A program made the translations under genes and the position numbers. Source: Hemerocallis citrina (Eukaryota; Streptophyta; Magnoliopsida; Asparagales; Asphodelaceae). Taken from it: 64,000 bases of DNA. The notes below the pieces were generated by a model. It saw nothing but the letters and a program-made list of their open reading frames with translations, was not told the DNA's origin and searched no databases. The stretch spans positions 204,336,326 to 204,400,325 of the forward strand of contig CM030366.1 in the NCBI GenBank assembly GCA_017893485.1, read 5' to 3'. Positions 10,970 to 22,621 of this stretch are shown in pieces (the first letter of the stretch is position 1; the number at the start of each line of letters is the position of its first letter).

Positions 10970-11260
10970 GATTTTTTTTCCAAATTGTCCCACTTTTTGA
11001 AATTTCCAAACCGCCCTAGTTTTTTTTTTTTAATTCCCAAACCATGCCACTCGGTCTTTGAAAGACCGAGTTTAGTTAAAACTAACTCGGTCTTTCAAAG
11101 ACCGAGTCTTAGACTTTGAAAAATCGAAGACTAAGACTCGGTTTTTGGTCTTTGAAAAACCGAGTGTCGATTGGGGGGCCTATTTCAGATTTGTTTCTTT
11201 CTTCTTCTCTACTTTATTCTATTCAATATACTCCACCTCTCTCCCTCAACGAAACCCATC
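10970..11260. repeat. MULE left terminal inverted repeat
   Basis: It matches the reverse complement of 21680-21992 almost base for base, including TGTCCCACTTTTTGAAA, a poly-T tract, the palindromic blocks built on arm ACTCGGTCTTT, and the inner boundary GTGTCGATTGGGGGGCC followed by TTTCAGATTTGTTTC. The palindromes themselves differ in number between the two ends: the right copy has one extra block. Confidence 0.9.
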
Positions 11261-11934
11261 GCCGCCCTAGTTTTTTTTGGTCGATTTCCCCTCAAATTGA
11301 TCGAATCACTCCCCAAGACCAAGTCTTCTCTCATTGTCTTTTGATTTCCCCTATCTTTTTTTCCCAAATTTGAATTTTTCTTTAAACCCTAAAACCTTAA
11401 ATCCCAATATCTTAGATTTCGTTTAATTTCGTCTTCGGTTGGGGAAGATCTTGGTTGAAGGATCTAGAAGTACTCTACATTGTCACCATCAAGCTTTGGA
11501 ATCTCCTACTCGACCGGTATATTTATCAATCTTTTGCTAAGCAAATTTTGTGTTAATTTTGGGTTATTGTGAATGTGCTTAGTTGATTTTGTGTTATTAT
11601 TGACAATGTAGAGTAGCAAATGCCAATTGTTGTTGACAATGTAGAGTATCAAATGTTGTTCATTTTGGTTCTAATTAGAAAATGAAAAAAAACAAGTAGA
11701 GTAGCAAATGGCAATTTTGTTGACGATGTTAGTCATATATATGACAATATTGGTGATTTTCTTGACAATGTAGAGTAGCCATTGTTCTTAATTTTAATTT
11801 TGAGAGAATGGAAAAAACAAGTAGAGTAGCAAATGGCATTGTTATCTAATGTTGGTTTTGATATCTAGGTTATGTGTAGTTAATAACAATTTTGTTGAAG
11901 TTGTTGTGATTTGTATTTTATTGTAAATGGAACG

Positions 11935-14169
11935 CACAATGGGGAACATGGAGGAAGGAAAAAGTAGTAGACCTCCACGTGGCGATAGAGCACGTACTCG
12001 CGGTGGACGTGGTCGTGGTCGTGGTCGTGCTCGTACCGAGAGTACTAATATAAGTAATTAATTGTTGATTGTAATACAATTATATAAAATTTCAGTCTAT
12101 TGATGTAAATGTTATTGTTATGTAGGTTCAAATCAATCCAAATGAGGCGGGCACTTCTTCTTCAGTCCCTTCATCATCGTATATTCCTTCTGGAGGCCCA
12201 GGACCCCTCGACCCTTTGACCCTTCACTCCTCACTCTTCAACCGTTGCATCGATCACAGAATGTGTGGAACGGTGAGTCTACGGAGTGCCACTTTAGGGC
12301 CGGTCATCCACTGCCTATGCACCCACAGATACATGAGATACTAAGAGACTATGGGTTATATGGTATTGCTAGGATGAGTTCCATCAAGTGCGATCGACCT
12401 CTTCTGGAAGCACTTCTTGAAAGATAGAGGCCTGAGACACACTCCTTTCATCTGCCAGTTGGGGAGATGACAGTGACTTTGCAGGACGTCTCCATAATCA
12501 CCGGGCCTTCAAATCGATGGAGAGGCAGTCATAGGTACAATGGACTTTGACCCGGTTTATATAGTCGAGGAGTATTTAGGTGTCGAAGTTGAAACCGTGC
12601 GATTAGTGGTAAATTTGTTCGGTTGAAGTGGTTGAAGGACACCTTTAAGAACAAATTGAATGCAGGTTCAACTGCGGCAGAGGTGGAGTGCTATTGCAGG
12701 GCCTACATCCTCACGCTATTTGGCACTGTAATGTTTCCAAATTCGTCAGGTAATGTCGTCTCGTTTATGTTCTTGCCACTAATTGCCGGTCTAGGAAACA
12801 TTAGCTGTTACAGTTGGAGTAGTGTCGTACTGTCATCACTGTACCGGAGTCTATGTTTGGCCAGTATAGGTACGGTGTAGATGAATGGGCCTATGATTTT
12901 ACTTCAAATATGGAGTTGGGAGCGGATTCACGTCGGTCGGCCCGTAGTACGGATCCAATCTCGGCACTAGATACATCTTCCCGATGATGTGCACATGCTA
13001 CCTCTTATCAGTGTTTATTGGACCGGCAAACTTACATGGATAGCCAACCCCAACAGGTGCTTAACGTACTACCGCGATTAGTTGGATAGGTTGGCAGTTG
13101 ATTGTGTCGTGTGGCTTCCTTACACGAAGAAGCGTGTAATTCGACTGCCGCCTAATTGCACGTACATGCGTGATCTGTGGCTGACGAAAGTACCTTTAAT
13201 CAACTTTGGGGTTTGTTGAGTTTTACTACCCCGATAGAGTGCTACGCCACTTTGGTCTTCACCAAAGGATTCCGGTTGCCAAGCCATTCAATGCGGAGAT
13301 GCACAATATTATAGGAATGGGTCGACAGCCCGGACACAATTGGGCTGCATGCTTTGCTACGTTTGTTCAGAGATAGAATGTACACCGGTTCGACAAAATC
13401 ATCGGTGACATACCTCCATTTGACCTCACAGTGCAAGCGGCGTACATGGCCTGATACGAGAGAGTGGCTAGACGATATATCTCTCCGACGTTGCAGACTC
13501 CTACTGGAGTGGTAGTCCCGATCCGTCGACCAGGGGCCGAACCAGCAGATCAACATTCCATGAAACTTCCCATGTACCAACCTAAGGGATCCACTGTTCG
13601 CAAATTTTTAAGTTTTAAATTTTTGTTTAATTTTTTGAAGTTTTGTCAGAAATTTGTTTTTATATATGTATGTGTATATGTAAGTACCATAATCTTTCAA
13701 CTTTTGATGATTGTCAGTTGAGCCAGACTTGGACCATAGCAAAGAAATGTGCTACTTTGTTGAATAGCAACGTCGCGGATCAGACAAAGGAAACCATACG
13801 GGAGATGATTACGTGTTGCCGTGCACAAGCTGATCTTGTGGGCGAGGGAGCAACATTAGATGCAATACTAAGGACTCCCACAAATCGAACCAGAGGCCGT
13901 TCTGGTCTCCGACGAAAGAGAGTTGTTTGAAGGCCCCCACCTCATCCTCTAAGCAAATCAGAAGACGAAGAACAAGCAGGGGGTGAGATTCAAGGGGAGG
14001 GGATACAACAACAAGCAGTGGGTGAGATTCAAGGGGAGGGGATACAACAGCAAGTAGGGGTGAGATTCAAGAAGAGGAGAATATCCCGTTGTCCGGTCTC
14101 ACACAGGCTACTCTACAACGTGGTAGAAGGCAACGGAGACCCACTAACTTCTTCACACCCGACCCTTGA
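11935..14169 (+). pseudogene. Plant mobile domain (MAIN-like) gene, broken
   Basis: A first exon near 11929-12053 encodes an Arg/Gly-rich start (RTRGGRGRGRGRART) and ends at a GT donor. The next exon begins after TTATGTAG at about 12126. The plant mobile domain is recognisable as ILRDYGLYGIARMSSIKCDR, FHLPVGEMTVTLQDVSIITG, then GNISCYSWSSVVLSSLYRSL, WERIHVGRP, LTYYRD, VVWLPYTKK, LRHFGLHQRIPVAKPF and YERVARRYISP, in that order. The tail RRQRRPTNFFTPDP ends at TGA 14167-14169. A frameshift near 12240, a TAG at 12425-12427 in place of tryptophan, another frameshift near 12510 and later stops kill it. Plant mobile domain proteins include host factors (MAIN, MAIL1) and many copies carried by transposons. 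This is a transposon-borne copy, since it sits inside MULE ends. Confidence 0.85.
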
Positions 14170-14399
14170 TTTTTTCACCATGTAGGAATTCAGGTGCATT
14201 TTAGCGTTAGTTTTTTTTGTTAATTTTTTTCACCGTAATTTATGAGTTAATTAATTCTTGTCTATAATGCAGGTTCGGATGTTTATTCAAGCGGAGGGAA
14301 GTGCGTGAAGGAACCACATTTTTTAGTTCACATGTTAATTGATTCTTGTCTATAATGCACTTTATCTTTTGAGTTATTTTGAGTTATATGTTAGCTTGA

Positions 14400-14800
14400 T
14401 TGTAATAGTTTGATGTTGTAATATTTTGAGTTAGTTTGATGTTGTAATATTTTGAATTAGCTTGATGTTGTAATATTTTGAGTTAGCTTGATATTGTAAT
14501 ATTTCGAGTTAGCTTGTTGTTTTAATATTTCGAGTTAGCTAGATGTTTTTGAGATGTTTGAGATGTTTGAGATTGTTTGTGAGATGTTTGAGATGTTTGA
14601 GATGTTTAGGAGATGTTTGAGCTGTTTATGAGATGTTTGAGATGTTTATGAGATGTTTAAGCTGTTTGAGATGTTTAGGAGAAGTTTATGAGATGTTTGA
14701 GCTTGTGGCGAAGTTGATTGAAAAGTTTATGAGATGGAAAAGAATGTTGAAGTTGATTGAAAAGTTGTTAAAACTGTATGTGAGGTTGTTTGAAGTAAAT
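14400..14800. repeat. Two minisatellites, about 30 bp and 9-15 bp units
   Basis: 14400-14545 holds about five units of roughly 30 bp with the core TTAGCTTGATGTTGTAATAT. 14545-14710 holds many units of GAGATGTTT with small variations (GAGCTGTTTAT, GAGATGTTTAG). They lie just 3' of the plant mobile domain gene. The 63-codon frame here is a by-product. Confidence 0.9.
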
Positions 14801-14839
14801 GTAAAGGGAAAATGCATGTTCTAATTGAAATGGTGCAAT

Positions 14840-15600
14840 TTTAGCCTAGACTCGGTCTTTCAAAAACCAAGTTTAGTATTAATATACTTGGTTTTTCAAA
14901 GATCGAGTCTTGTGCCTGTAAGTTCTTTTTTTTCAATTAGCTCAAGACTCGGTCTTTGAGCTAGTCTAGTTATAGTGGGCTCGTTTTTTCGAAAACCGAG
15001 CTTTGAGTACACTCCTTTCCAGACAGTAAGATGGTCTCTGCAAAAGAGTGAACTCCACAGTTGGTTTTCGAAAGAACGATCTAATTATAACTAGACTCGA
15101 TCTTTCTTGCCCCTGTAAATTTTTTATTCAATCAGATTGGTCAAAGACCGAGTCTAGTTATAGTGAGCTCGATCTTTCGAATACCGAGCCTTGAGTACAC
15201 TCCTTTACAGAATGCAAGGTGTTCTCTGGAAAAGAGTGAACTCCACAGTCGGTTTTCGAAAGAACGACCTAATTATAACTAGACTGCTCCTGTATATCTT
15301 TTTTTCTAATCAGATTGAAGACTCGGTCTTTGAAAGACCGAGTATAGTAATATTTTGATTGTTCTTTCGAAAACCGACTGTTGAGTTCACTCTTTTCCAC
15401 AGAACATCTTGCTTTCTGGAAAATAGTGTACTCAAAGCTCGGTTTTTCGAAAGACCGAGCTCACTATAACTAGACTCGAGTCTTGTGGCTGTAAGTTCTT
15501 TTTATCAATCATCTGGAAGACCGAGTCTAGTTATAATAAGGTCGTTCTTTGAAAGACCGAGTCTTAAGCCTGTACATTTTTTTTTCAATCAGCTTCAAGG
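14840..15600. repeat. Central TIR-like palindromes and repeated cassettes in the MULE
   Basis: Palindromic blocks of the type CTCGGTCTTT/AAAGACCGAG, with variants containing TTTTTCGAAAA, recur about a dozen times. They are joined to a cassette that includes GAGTACACTCCTTT and AAAGAGTGAACTCCACAG. The cassette occurs in direct orientation at about 15003-15100 and 15190-15290 and inverted at about 15345-15450. The same palindrome family makes up the terminal repeats. The stretch may be remnants of terminal repeats from another insertion, or a 3' region between the two convergent genes. Confidence 0.8.
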
Positions 15601-18600
15601 CTGATTGATTCCAATTCCTCTAAATTTGAACCTTATTGATTCCAAAATACTTAAAGGCTGATATTTGAATAAAAACACAATTAAACTTCATACAATCATT
15701 CATTTTCCACAGTTAAACACATACAAACTGAGTACATAGTTCAAATTAAATATTACAAACACATTTGAAAGCACATAATCAAATTAAATGTTTTGAGATC
15801 CTCTATTAGTATATCGACGCTTGTTGTGTCCTTCCAAACCACAACTTGAATATTTCACCCCCGAACCCCTGCTAAACCTATCTCTCACATCCATGTCGTT
15901 GCGTATTCTCGTGGATTTAGGTCGGCCTTTCCTTGAACGTTACAAACTAGTATCAGGTACGAGTCGTGGTCCATCAATAATAGGCCAATATGCTGAATCT
16001 AGAAGAGAATGAAACACGGGAGCCCATGTTTGTGCTAATGACGTGACAAGGTAAAATTTATCAATAAAAGGCTTGTGATCGATTGCACGATACGCACAAG
16101 CTGCCAATACATGAGAACATGGAATATGATATAGATGAAATTTCATATATGTGCATGTTTTCGTACCCAAGTTCACAGTGTGCAAGTTCCCACCCTTCCT
16201 TTCTCCATTTACCATGCGTATATTCGTTCTCACGGAAAAAACTCCAGGTTGATGATGAAACATTGTAACCTCATGTCGGTTTGCTCTCTCACGGCACTAT
16301 CGATTAATTCATGTACACTTCTAGCAAAAATCGTCCCTTCAGATAAAAACTTACTGGCTTCCTATCGACGAGTAGTAAAGTAAGAGTTGAGACGATAGAA
16401 GATCATCTCAACAATCGCAGTTATCGATAAACTACGGACACCTTTCAAGACTGAATTGAAGACTTCTGACAGGTTCGTAGTCATTATGCCGTATCTTCGA
16501 CCTTCATCTGCATAAAGTGTCCATTTCTCAACCGGCTTCTCTTTCAACCAATTAGCCGCCTCGACATTGAAGGTTTCAAGTTCAGCAAGTTTGGCCATGA
16601 ACTTTTTGGGTTGGTTTTGACACGCTATAATTTTGGTCTTTTTTCCGCAATGCCTTGCTATCAAATTTACTAAAGAAATTTGTAGCAAAATGACGCATAC
16701 AATAATGATGATATGCATTAGGTTCGTTCCAAGCTTCATTTTGCAAATCCATAATAGACAATATACCAGCATGACGATCCGAGATAACACACAACTCAGT
16801 GCGATCGATGACATAATACCGAATGCAACTCATGAACCATGTCCACGTATTTATACTCTCTCCATCAACCAATGCAAATGCAAATGCAAATGGAAATAAA
16901 CAATCATTCGCATATGGGGAAACAGCAATTAGAAAACAATATTGTACTTACCGTACAAGTGAGTTCCGTCGACACTAATAACAGGTCTGCAAGACTTGAA
17001 ATCTTCAATCGAAGGACCAAATGCCCAAAATACTCTCTTGGATGTTTCCTCGCTAGGAGTAGACTCATATTTATCCTAGTGAACAACGGTTCCTGTATTT
17101 GCTGCTTGAATTGCTGTTAGTAGAAAAGGCAACTTCGTGTATGCTTCTTCGAAGGTACCGAACAACCCCTTAATTGCCTTTTGTTTTGCAATCCAAGCTT
17201 TCTTATATGAAATTTGATAATTATATTGTAATTTCACTATCTCAATAATTGCTCGTGGTGTTAAACCAATATCCTTCTTCACCACACCCACAATCAAATT
17301 ACAAACAAGGTTAGAATTAACTTTACAGTGGTCCTGATTCAACGTGGGATTCGTACAAGTATGAGGACCAACTATCTTCTTCACCACAAAATTTGTCTCG
17401 CCTTTTAGAACAATTGCTCGTAACCTCCAAGGGCATCCACCATCACTTACTCCTGGGGGACCTTACACGATCTGCTCAATTGTACGTTTTCTAGGTGCCA
17501 TTTTGCATTTAACACTGTACATTGACGATGAAGATTTCAATGTGACAAATTCACGATGTTTCTTGATAGAATACACCTTGACAGCTGGCTGAATCGACTC
17601 TTTACTTACAAACTCTTGTCCAATGTACAATTCGTCTACATTGGATGAACCAGACGACTCTTGTGGAACTTGGTGTAACGCCCCGAATTCCAAAATACAC
17701 TGAATTCGAGAGTTCTACATGATCTTTTCGTCTCGTTCGATACAATTTTACAAGGAATTGAAACTTTCCTCTTTACATCAGAGTTACATGAAATTTTACA
17801 ATTTACATTTTACAGCGGAAGCATATACATCAATTGGCTTACAAATAATGACAGCAGGAGCAATTATAACTTTATACAAAAGATGCAACAATAAATAATC
17901 TTTGAGCATTGATTCTTCTTTAACCTTTATCGAGCCAATTATCCTGCATACAAACTGTGGGTACGTCAGTTTATTCAACCGACAATAATTATACATGGCC
18001 ATCCTCTCTATGCCAGAAAAACGATTCTCATTTCTTAACAAATCACAAACTTGTTCACATATCAAATTAACTAAAAGGGAAAATCTTAATGATGTCATGT
18101 TGTGATTGTGCACTTAGTCCTTAATGCAGTTATTATATTAAATGACACTAATGCGCACTTGTTCGAATTCTATGCATTCCATACTACATAGGTCCGAGGG
18201 CAAGCCTCTTAATCGTTCTTCACTTTATAGGGTTCAATCCCTCGCCATGACTTAATCTACTACTGTAACTACGGTAAGTATCTTAGATGATCTATGAGTA
18301 CAAGCACGTGTACAGGACCCTAGAGGGGAATCTCATGCCATGTCTTGACTCATCAAGCATGCATTCTGTGGCAATTCATGCCTCCTCCCTGACACATGAT
18401 CCTCTTGCAGTCACCAAACATCCCACAAGCGTTGCTAAGGTCCGATCATTACTGAGTAATGTCCACGCCATGTCTTGACTCATCAAGCATGCATTCTGTG
18501 GCTCACACCCGTACCGTAAACTCTAGCTCTCATACTTGTGTTTTTTCTCTCACTTTCATCACATCTCTACTATGTACTAATCCTTAGTTTTTATTAGAAT

Positions 18601-19019
18601 CATGAACAAAATCAAAGCTCTAGAGTTAGCCTCTCCACTAAACCGGACTCATTCATTAATTCAACATGACCAACCTTGGTCTTTCATTTCAATTCATTTC
18701 ATTTCTTTCCAATTTGCGGGTGAGAGACTTAGCTAATCTTTTGTTTCAATTCCAATTCACAATTTCCAAAGGTTAAGCATTTCCAGCTCATGAGTTCGTT
18801 TTCATAATCTCAACAGATTCTCTTTTTCATGTTCCTAGCTTTCATGTTCATATAATTTCACAATTTCTAACAAGTGATTCACTTCATATAAATTCATGCA
18901 AAGACAATTAGAGTTTACTTCTTCTAAACTGTCACAACCAATAATCATTCACCATAAGTTTCACAATCTTTGTCAAAACCAAATTATAAGATTTCTGATA
19001 TATCAAAAAGTACTGTGAA

Positions 19020-19630
19020 CAGTCGACTTGGAGCTTATCCAGTCGACTTGTTCAGTCAAATAAAGTTCTTCAATAACTGCTCGGAAGAGTCGACTGCTAC
19101 ACATGGTCAGTCGGCTGTTCCGCAGCTTTCCACATCTAAAATTTCATTAACTGAGCAGTCGACTGTCATTCAAATCAGTCGGCTGTTCTGGGTAATTCAA
19201 AAATACAACTTTTCATGCTCAGTACAGTCGACTGTTACATGCATTCAGTCGACTGAACTGGTTAAAAATTTTCAATTTAAGGAATAATCTTTCCCTTCTG
19301 TTCTTCAATTCACACACGTTGTTTTTGTCACATTACAATATGTTCATACTAACATAAACATGAAATTCTTATCTGTTCATTAACATCACAACATAGTTTT
19401 GATTGAATGTAAGTTTCACATAACTAATGTTTTCTTTTCTCAAAGGAGATGCTAAACATACATCTTTCTTCACTCATCATTTACTTACAGAGATGAACAC
19501 TAATCCCAATTTAACATGCTAGAATATCAAGTTAACAATTCACATTAAAATACCTCATTTCATGGAATTCCGAACTGTACATATTTTATTTCAATATACC
19601 AGTCGACTGCTCACATGAACGGTCGACTGT
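19020..19630. repeat. Paired CAGTCGACTG palindromes in the solo LTR
   Basis: AGTCGACT or a one-base variant occurs at 19021/19041, 19088/19109, 19157/19177, 19226/19247 and 19601/19621. That is five pairs with 20-21 bp between starts, the first four pairs 67-69 bp apart. Each member is self-complementary, so the two members of a pair can also pair with each other around a loop of about 10 nt. They lie 390-990 bp downstream of the minus-strand TATA box. Confidence 0.92.
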
Positions 19631-20008
19631 AATGGTCATTTCCAGTTCTCTAATTATCATTAGTTCTTTTCATTCGTTCATATTTTCTACATTATACACA
19701 GCATGGAGGATATCAATTTAGCAATTATTCTATCACTTCAGTTTGCACATACATACACAATTCAATCTTCAGTCTTAACATGAGTCCTAATTTAGAAGTC
19801 ATGAGAAACACCTACCTTGTTGACGAAATAAACGAATCCCGCGAAGCCTTCTAGTTTGATAATGTGACTCCTCCTCCTTGCTCCTTGCCACCGAGAATTC
19901 TTCTGAAGTGATGACCGGCACTCCAAGGAACAATCACACACAACTCTCTTACAATATAACTCTCTTACAATGAAATTCTTAGTGTAAAAGACACTTGAGA
20001 AAAGGGGG

Positions 20009-20016
20009 TATTTATA
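20009..20016 (-). promoter_or_regulatory. LTR TATA box
   Basis: TATAAATA on the minus strand within GTATAAATACCCCC. The position, about 540 nt from the 5' edge of the LTR, fits a U3 core promoter. It would drive minus-strand transcription into the rest of the MURA gene if active. Confidence 0.6.
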
Positions 20017-21679
20017 CTAAATCCTTGGTGAAATGGAGGGCTAGGATTTAGTAAAGTAGTTATGAGATGGAAGGCTAGGATGAGAGTAGAAGTTGTAATA
20101 ACTTCCCACAACTATGTAACCACCCCTACACCATCTCCACCTCCTCCAAAAAACTGGCCAAGGAAAAATGGTGCTCATGCACGTGTATGTGAAATGCACG
20201 TGCATGCACAAGTCTCCATATAAAAACTTGTACATATACATTTTAAAAAAATAATCTTTTAAAAGATGTTTACCTTACAAGTTGTTGTTAAAAGAATTAA
20301 TTTATGGGCTTAAATTGATGGGCCAAACTAATAGTTTTTACACAAAATACATTAGATTTTTGGGCTTAGGTTTATTTGAGACAAAGGCCTTTTTTTTTAT
20401 AAAAATAATAATTAAAGGACATTTATACATATCCACATGCATATATTCATCATCCGTAAGGAAAATAATTATAAGATTTCATATCACGAAAAATGGCACG
20501 TGCACACTACGTGCAAAATAAATAATAATTTTCATAAATGAAAATCGGGGCATTAGACTTGGTGTACTCTAGCACCTTGTGTCATCTCCTCGGTAACATG
20601 AGCATTAACATTGGCATAGCTATCAGTAGCGCTCACTTCATTAGAACTGTTGTTCGTATGAGTTATATTTGCTACATCATCATCTTCGTCTCCATCATTA
20701 TTTTCTACACTATCATCAACTTCATCGTCTGTTTCTTCCTCTTCTTCATCATCGTCTAATAAGCTATTGTTAATGGTAGCATTTTGAAAGAGTTCAAATA
20801 CAGTGTCATTTGGAACATAGTCACGAAACGGACTAGGTTGGCGTGGCAACTCAACATCTGTAGAATCCGGGTTTGTTGTATTTGTGAAGGTGTTTTCTTG
20901 TGAGGACAGTGGATTTGGTTGTGAAGATTGAGCGGGGTTAGACCTCATCTGTTGTGTAGGTACTACCCTTACGAAGCTTGAACTAGGAATATCATGTGGC
21001 TGAGCATTCAAAATTTGAATTTGCTGAATATATAATGCTAATGCAGACCAAGTACAATTGGGATCAAATGTTCTAGCAATCATTGACTTCATAGCATTAT
21101 CAGTAGATACGGGCACTGTCATAAAATACTGACCATCTCCTCTACCTGCTGCGTATCGAGATAAAATTTTCACATTCCACTGATCCCTATCCCAATTAGT
21201 AACTTCATAAATTTCCTCAACTAATTCTGCAAATGTAATGGTACGAGGTACCCAAACTACTTCCGGATCCAACACACTATAACAACAACCGATCTTTAGA
21301 TCCCGAATTATTTCACCACCAAAGTATAACCAAATAGGAATCTCGAGATCCATATCTACGTATATTTATACGAATATGCGAGTTATTATCTACCCACAAA
21401 CAAAATCTATAAAAAAAAGTAGAAAATTATAGGCCAATATTCATCATACCTTCACAAGCTTTAAGGATAGAGCCGTAGATATTTGAGTAGAAGAGGTGAA
21501 GTTGCTATTCTCTTCAAATTTAGCAAAATTTCAAAATATGGATCTTTCGAAAGATGGGTTTAGGGTTTTTATAGTGGAAGGTGAGAGGGTTAGGAGAGAA
21601 TTGGTAAATATATTTAGATTGAGATGAGATTTGTTGGGTAGGAGGTCGCTCTAGATTGAGGGAAATGAGTTAGAGAAGA

Positions 21680-21992
21680 TAGAATAGAGTAAAATAGAGA
21701 GAGAGAAGAAGAAAGAAACAGATCTGAAATAAGCCCCCCAATCGACACTCGGTCTTTGAAAGACCGAGTTTAGTTAAAACTAACTCGGTCTTTAAAAGAC
21801 CAAGTCTTAGTCTTCGATTTTTCAAAGTCTAAGACTCGGTCTTTGAAAGACTCGAGTCTGAAAAAGACCGAGTTAGTTTTAACTAAACTCGGTCTTTTAA
21901 AGACCGAGTGGGATGGTTTGGGAATTAAAAAAAAAAAACTAGGACGGTTTGAGAAAAACTTTCAAAAAGTGGGACAGTTTGGGAAAAAATTC
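21680..21992. repeat. MULE right terminal inverted repeat
   Basis: The inverted partner of 10970-11260. It contains several palindromic blocks of arm ACTCGGTCTTT, arranged so that much of 21755-21910 is itself an inverted repeat around TTCGATTTTTCAAAGTC. The outer end is GGAAAAAATTC, next to the target duplication GAATTACCA. Confidence 0.9.
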
Positions 21993-22001
21993 GAATTACC
22001 A

Positions 22002-22411
22002 TGCATGGTTAGAGTTTCGTTGATAACTTCCAAAATTTTGAAAGGAGAAGAAAGAATTTCTTCCATAGATTTTAAGGATGTCTAACTTAGCAAACACAAA
22101 CTTAATTAATTAAAAGACGGAATACTCACTTTTAAAAGTTGCAGAAGCAATTTATCAACATAGACAACAACTCACGAGGACCCAAGTAAATTTCCCTATT
22201 AATTAACTTTTCTCTTTTTTTTTTTTTTGGACTGGGAGCATACACTCTCTTGTCCCAGCGAGATTAGCTAATTAATATTATAGTGGAAATTGCAACTTTT
22301 TCGCCCATTCAGCCATGCAAATCAGTGACATGCATGTGTTCTCCAAATCTGAGTCGCAACTGGCAAACTACCATTGAACAGATGAAGATAGATACAATCC
22401 CCTTAAACATA
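22002..22411. other. Intergenic, no gene seen
   Basis: Host flank to the right of the MULE, AT-rich with a poly-T tract near 22218. No coding signal was found. Confidence 0.6.
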
Positions 22412-22621
22412 CTAGTATGATGCACGTGCAATGCACGTGGAGGAGGAAGGAAAAGGAAAAAAAAAGTATGATCCACGTGCGATGCACGTGGAGGAGGAAG
22501 GAAAAGGACAAAAAAAAACCTACCAACACGTGCGCTGCACGTGTTTGCACACATACAAAAAAAAATAAAAAATTGTTTATTTGTTTACCTACCCCATCTC
22601 TCCCATTATAATAGTTATAGA
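22412..22621 (-). mobile_element. Small non-autonomous Helitron-like element
   Basis: On the minus strand it starts TCTATAACTATTATAATGG after an A and ends with a GC-rich hairpin CACGTGCATTGCACGTG, a short AT spacer and CTAG, followed by T. TC at the 5' end, a hairpin about 7 nt before CTAG and insertion between A and T are the Helitron hallmarks. Two more CACGTG hairpins lie inside. It is only 210 bp, with no coding capacity. Confidence 0.72.

Larger units (their letters stand above)
17674..20557 (-). mobile_element. Solo LTR of a Gypsy-like element
   Basis: It is flanked by CTTGG on both sides (17669-17673 and 20558-20562), a perfect 5-bp target duplication, and the MURA reading frame joins across it. 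It starts TGTAACGCCCCG, like the Gypsy LTRs at 25743 and 31963, and ends CGGGGCATTAGA, a mutated form of the expected ...TTACA. U5-side blocks such as GTGGGTACGTCAGTT are shared with those LTRs, so it belongs to a related family. A TATAAATA on the minus strand (20009-20016) sets its orientation. At 2.88 kb without internal coding sequence, it is best explained by recombination between two LTRs. Short minus-strand frames in it (for example 17796-18113) have no known domain. Confidence 0.9.
15784..21353 (-). pseudogene. MURA-type MULE transposase, broken and LTR-interrupted
   Basis: The protein starts at ATG 21353 (MDLEIPIWLYFGGEI) with the N-terminal PB1-like region (VVWVPRTITFAELVEEIYEV) and an acidic segment, then is cut at 20557 by a solo LTR. 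It resumes at 17673 with VPQESSGSSN, IGQEFVSKE and the zinc-like DNA-binding part (CPWRLRAI, GPHTCTNP). The catalytic domain follows: ISVDGTHLYGKY with the first Asp, CVISDRHAGI with the second, and MTTNLSEVFNSVLKGVR. A SWIM finger (CTYMKFHLYHIPCSH) comes next, and a C-terminal knuckle where two expected Cys are Tyr (KYSSCGLEGHNKRRYT). It ends at TAA 15786-15784. Stops at 17465, after the SWIM domain and elsewhere, plus a frameshift near 16890, inactivate it. A repeated GCATTT tract near 16880 expands one loop. Confidence 0.9.
10961..22001. mobile_element. MULE with MURA and plant mobile domain genes
   Basis: The element runs from 10970 to 21992 and is flanked by GAATTATCA (10961-10969) and GAATTACCA (21993-22001), a 9-bp target duplication with one mismatch, as Mutator superfamily elements make. 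The ends are long inverted repeats of about 250-310 bp starting GATTTTTTTTCC and, in reverse complement, GAATTTTTTCCC. Inside are two convergent genes: a plant mobile domain gene on the plus strand and a MURA-type transposase on the minus strand. A repeat-rich stretch with more TIR-like palindromes lies between them. A 2.9-kb solo LTR interrupts the transposase gene. Both genes carry stops and frameshifts, so the element is now inactive. MULEs bearing plant mobile domains are known. The full arrangement here is seen directly. Confidence 0.9.

Noticed and set aside
17796..18113. 105-codon minus-strand frame in the solo LTR as a gene
   Set aside because: It lies in LTR U5-like sequence shared with the Gypsy LTRs, where the homologous stretch is not open. 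No domain.
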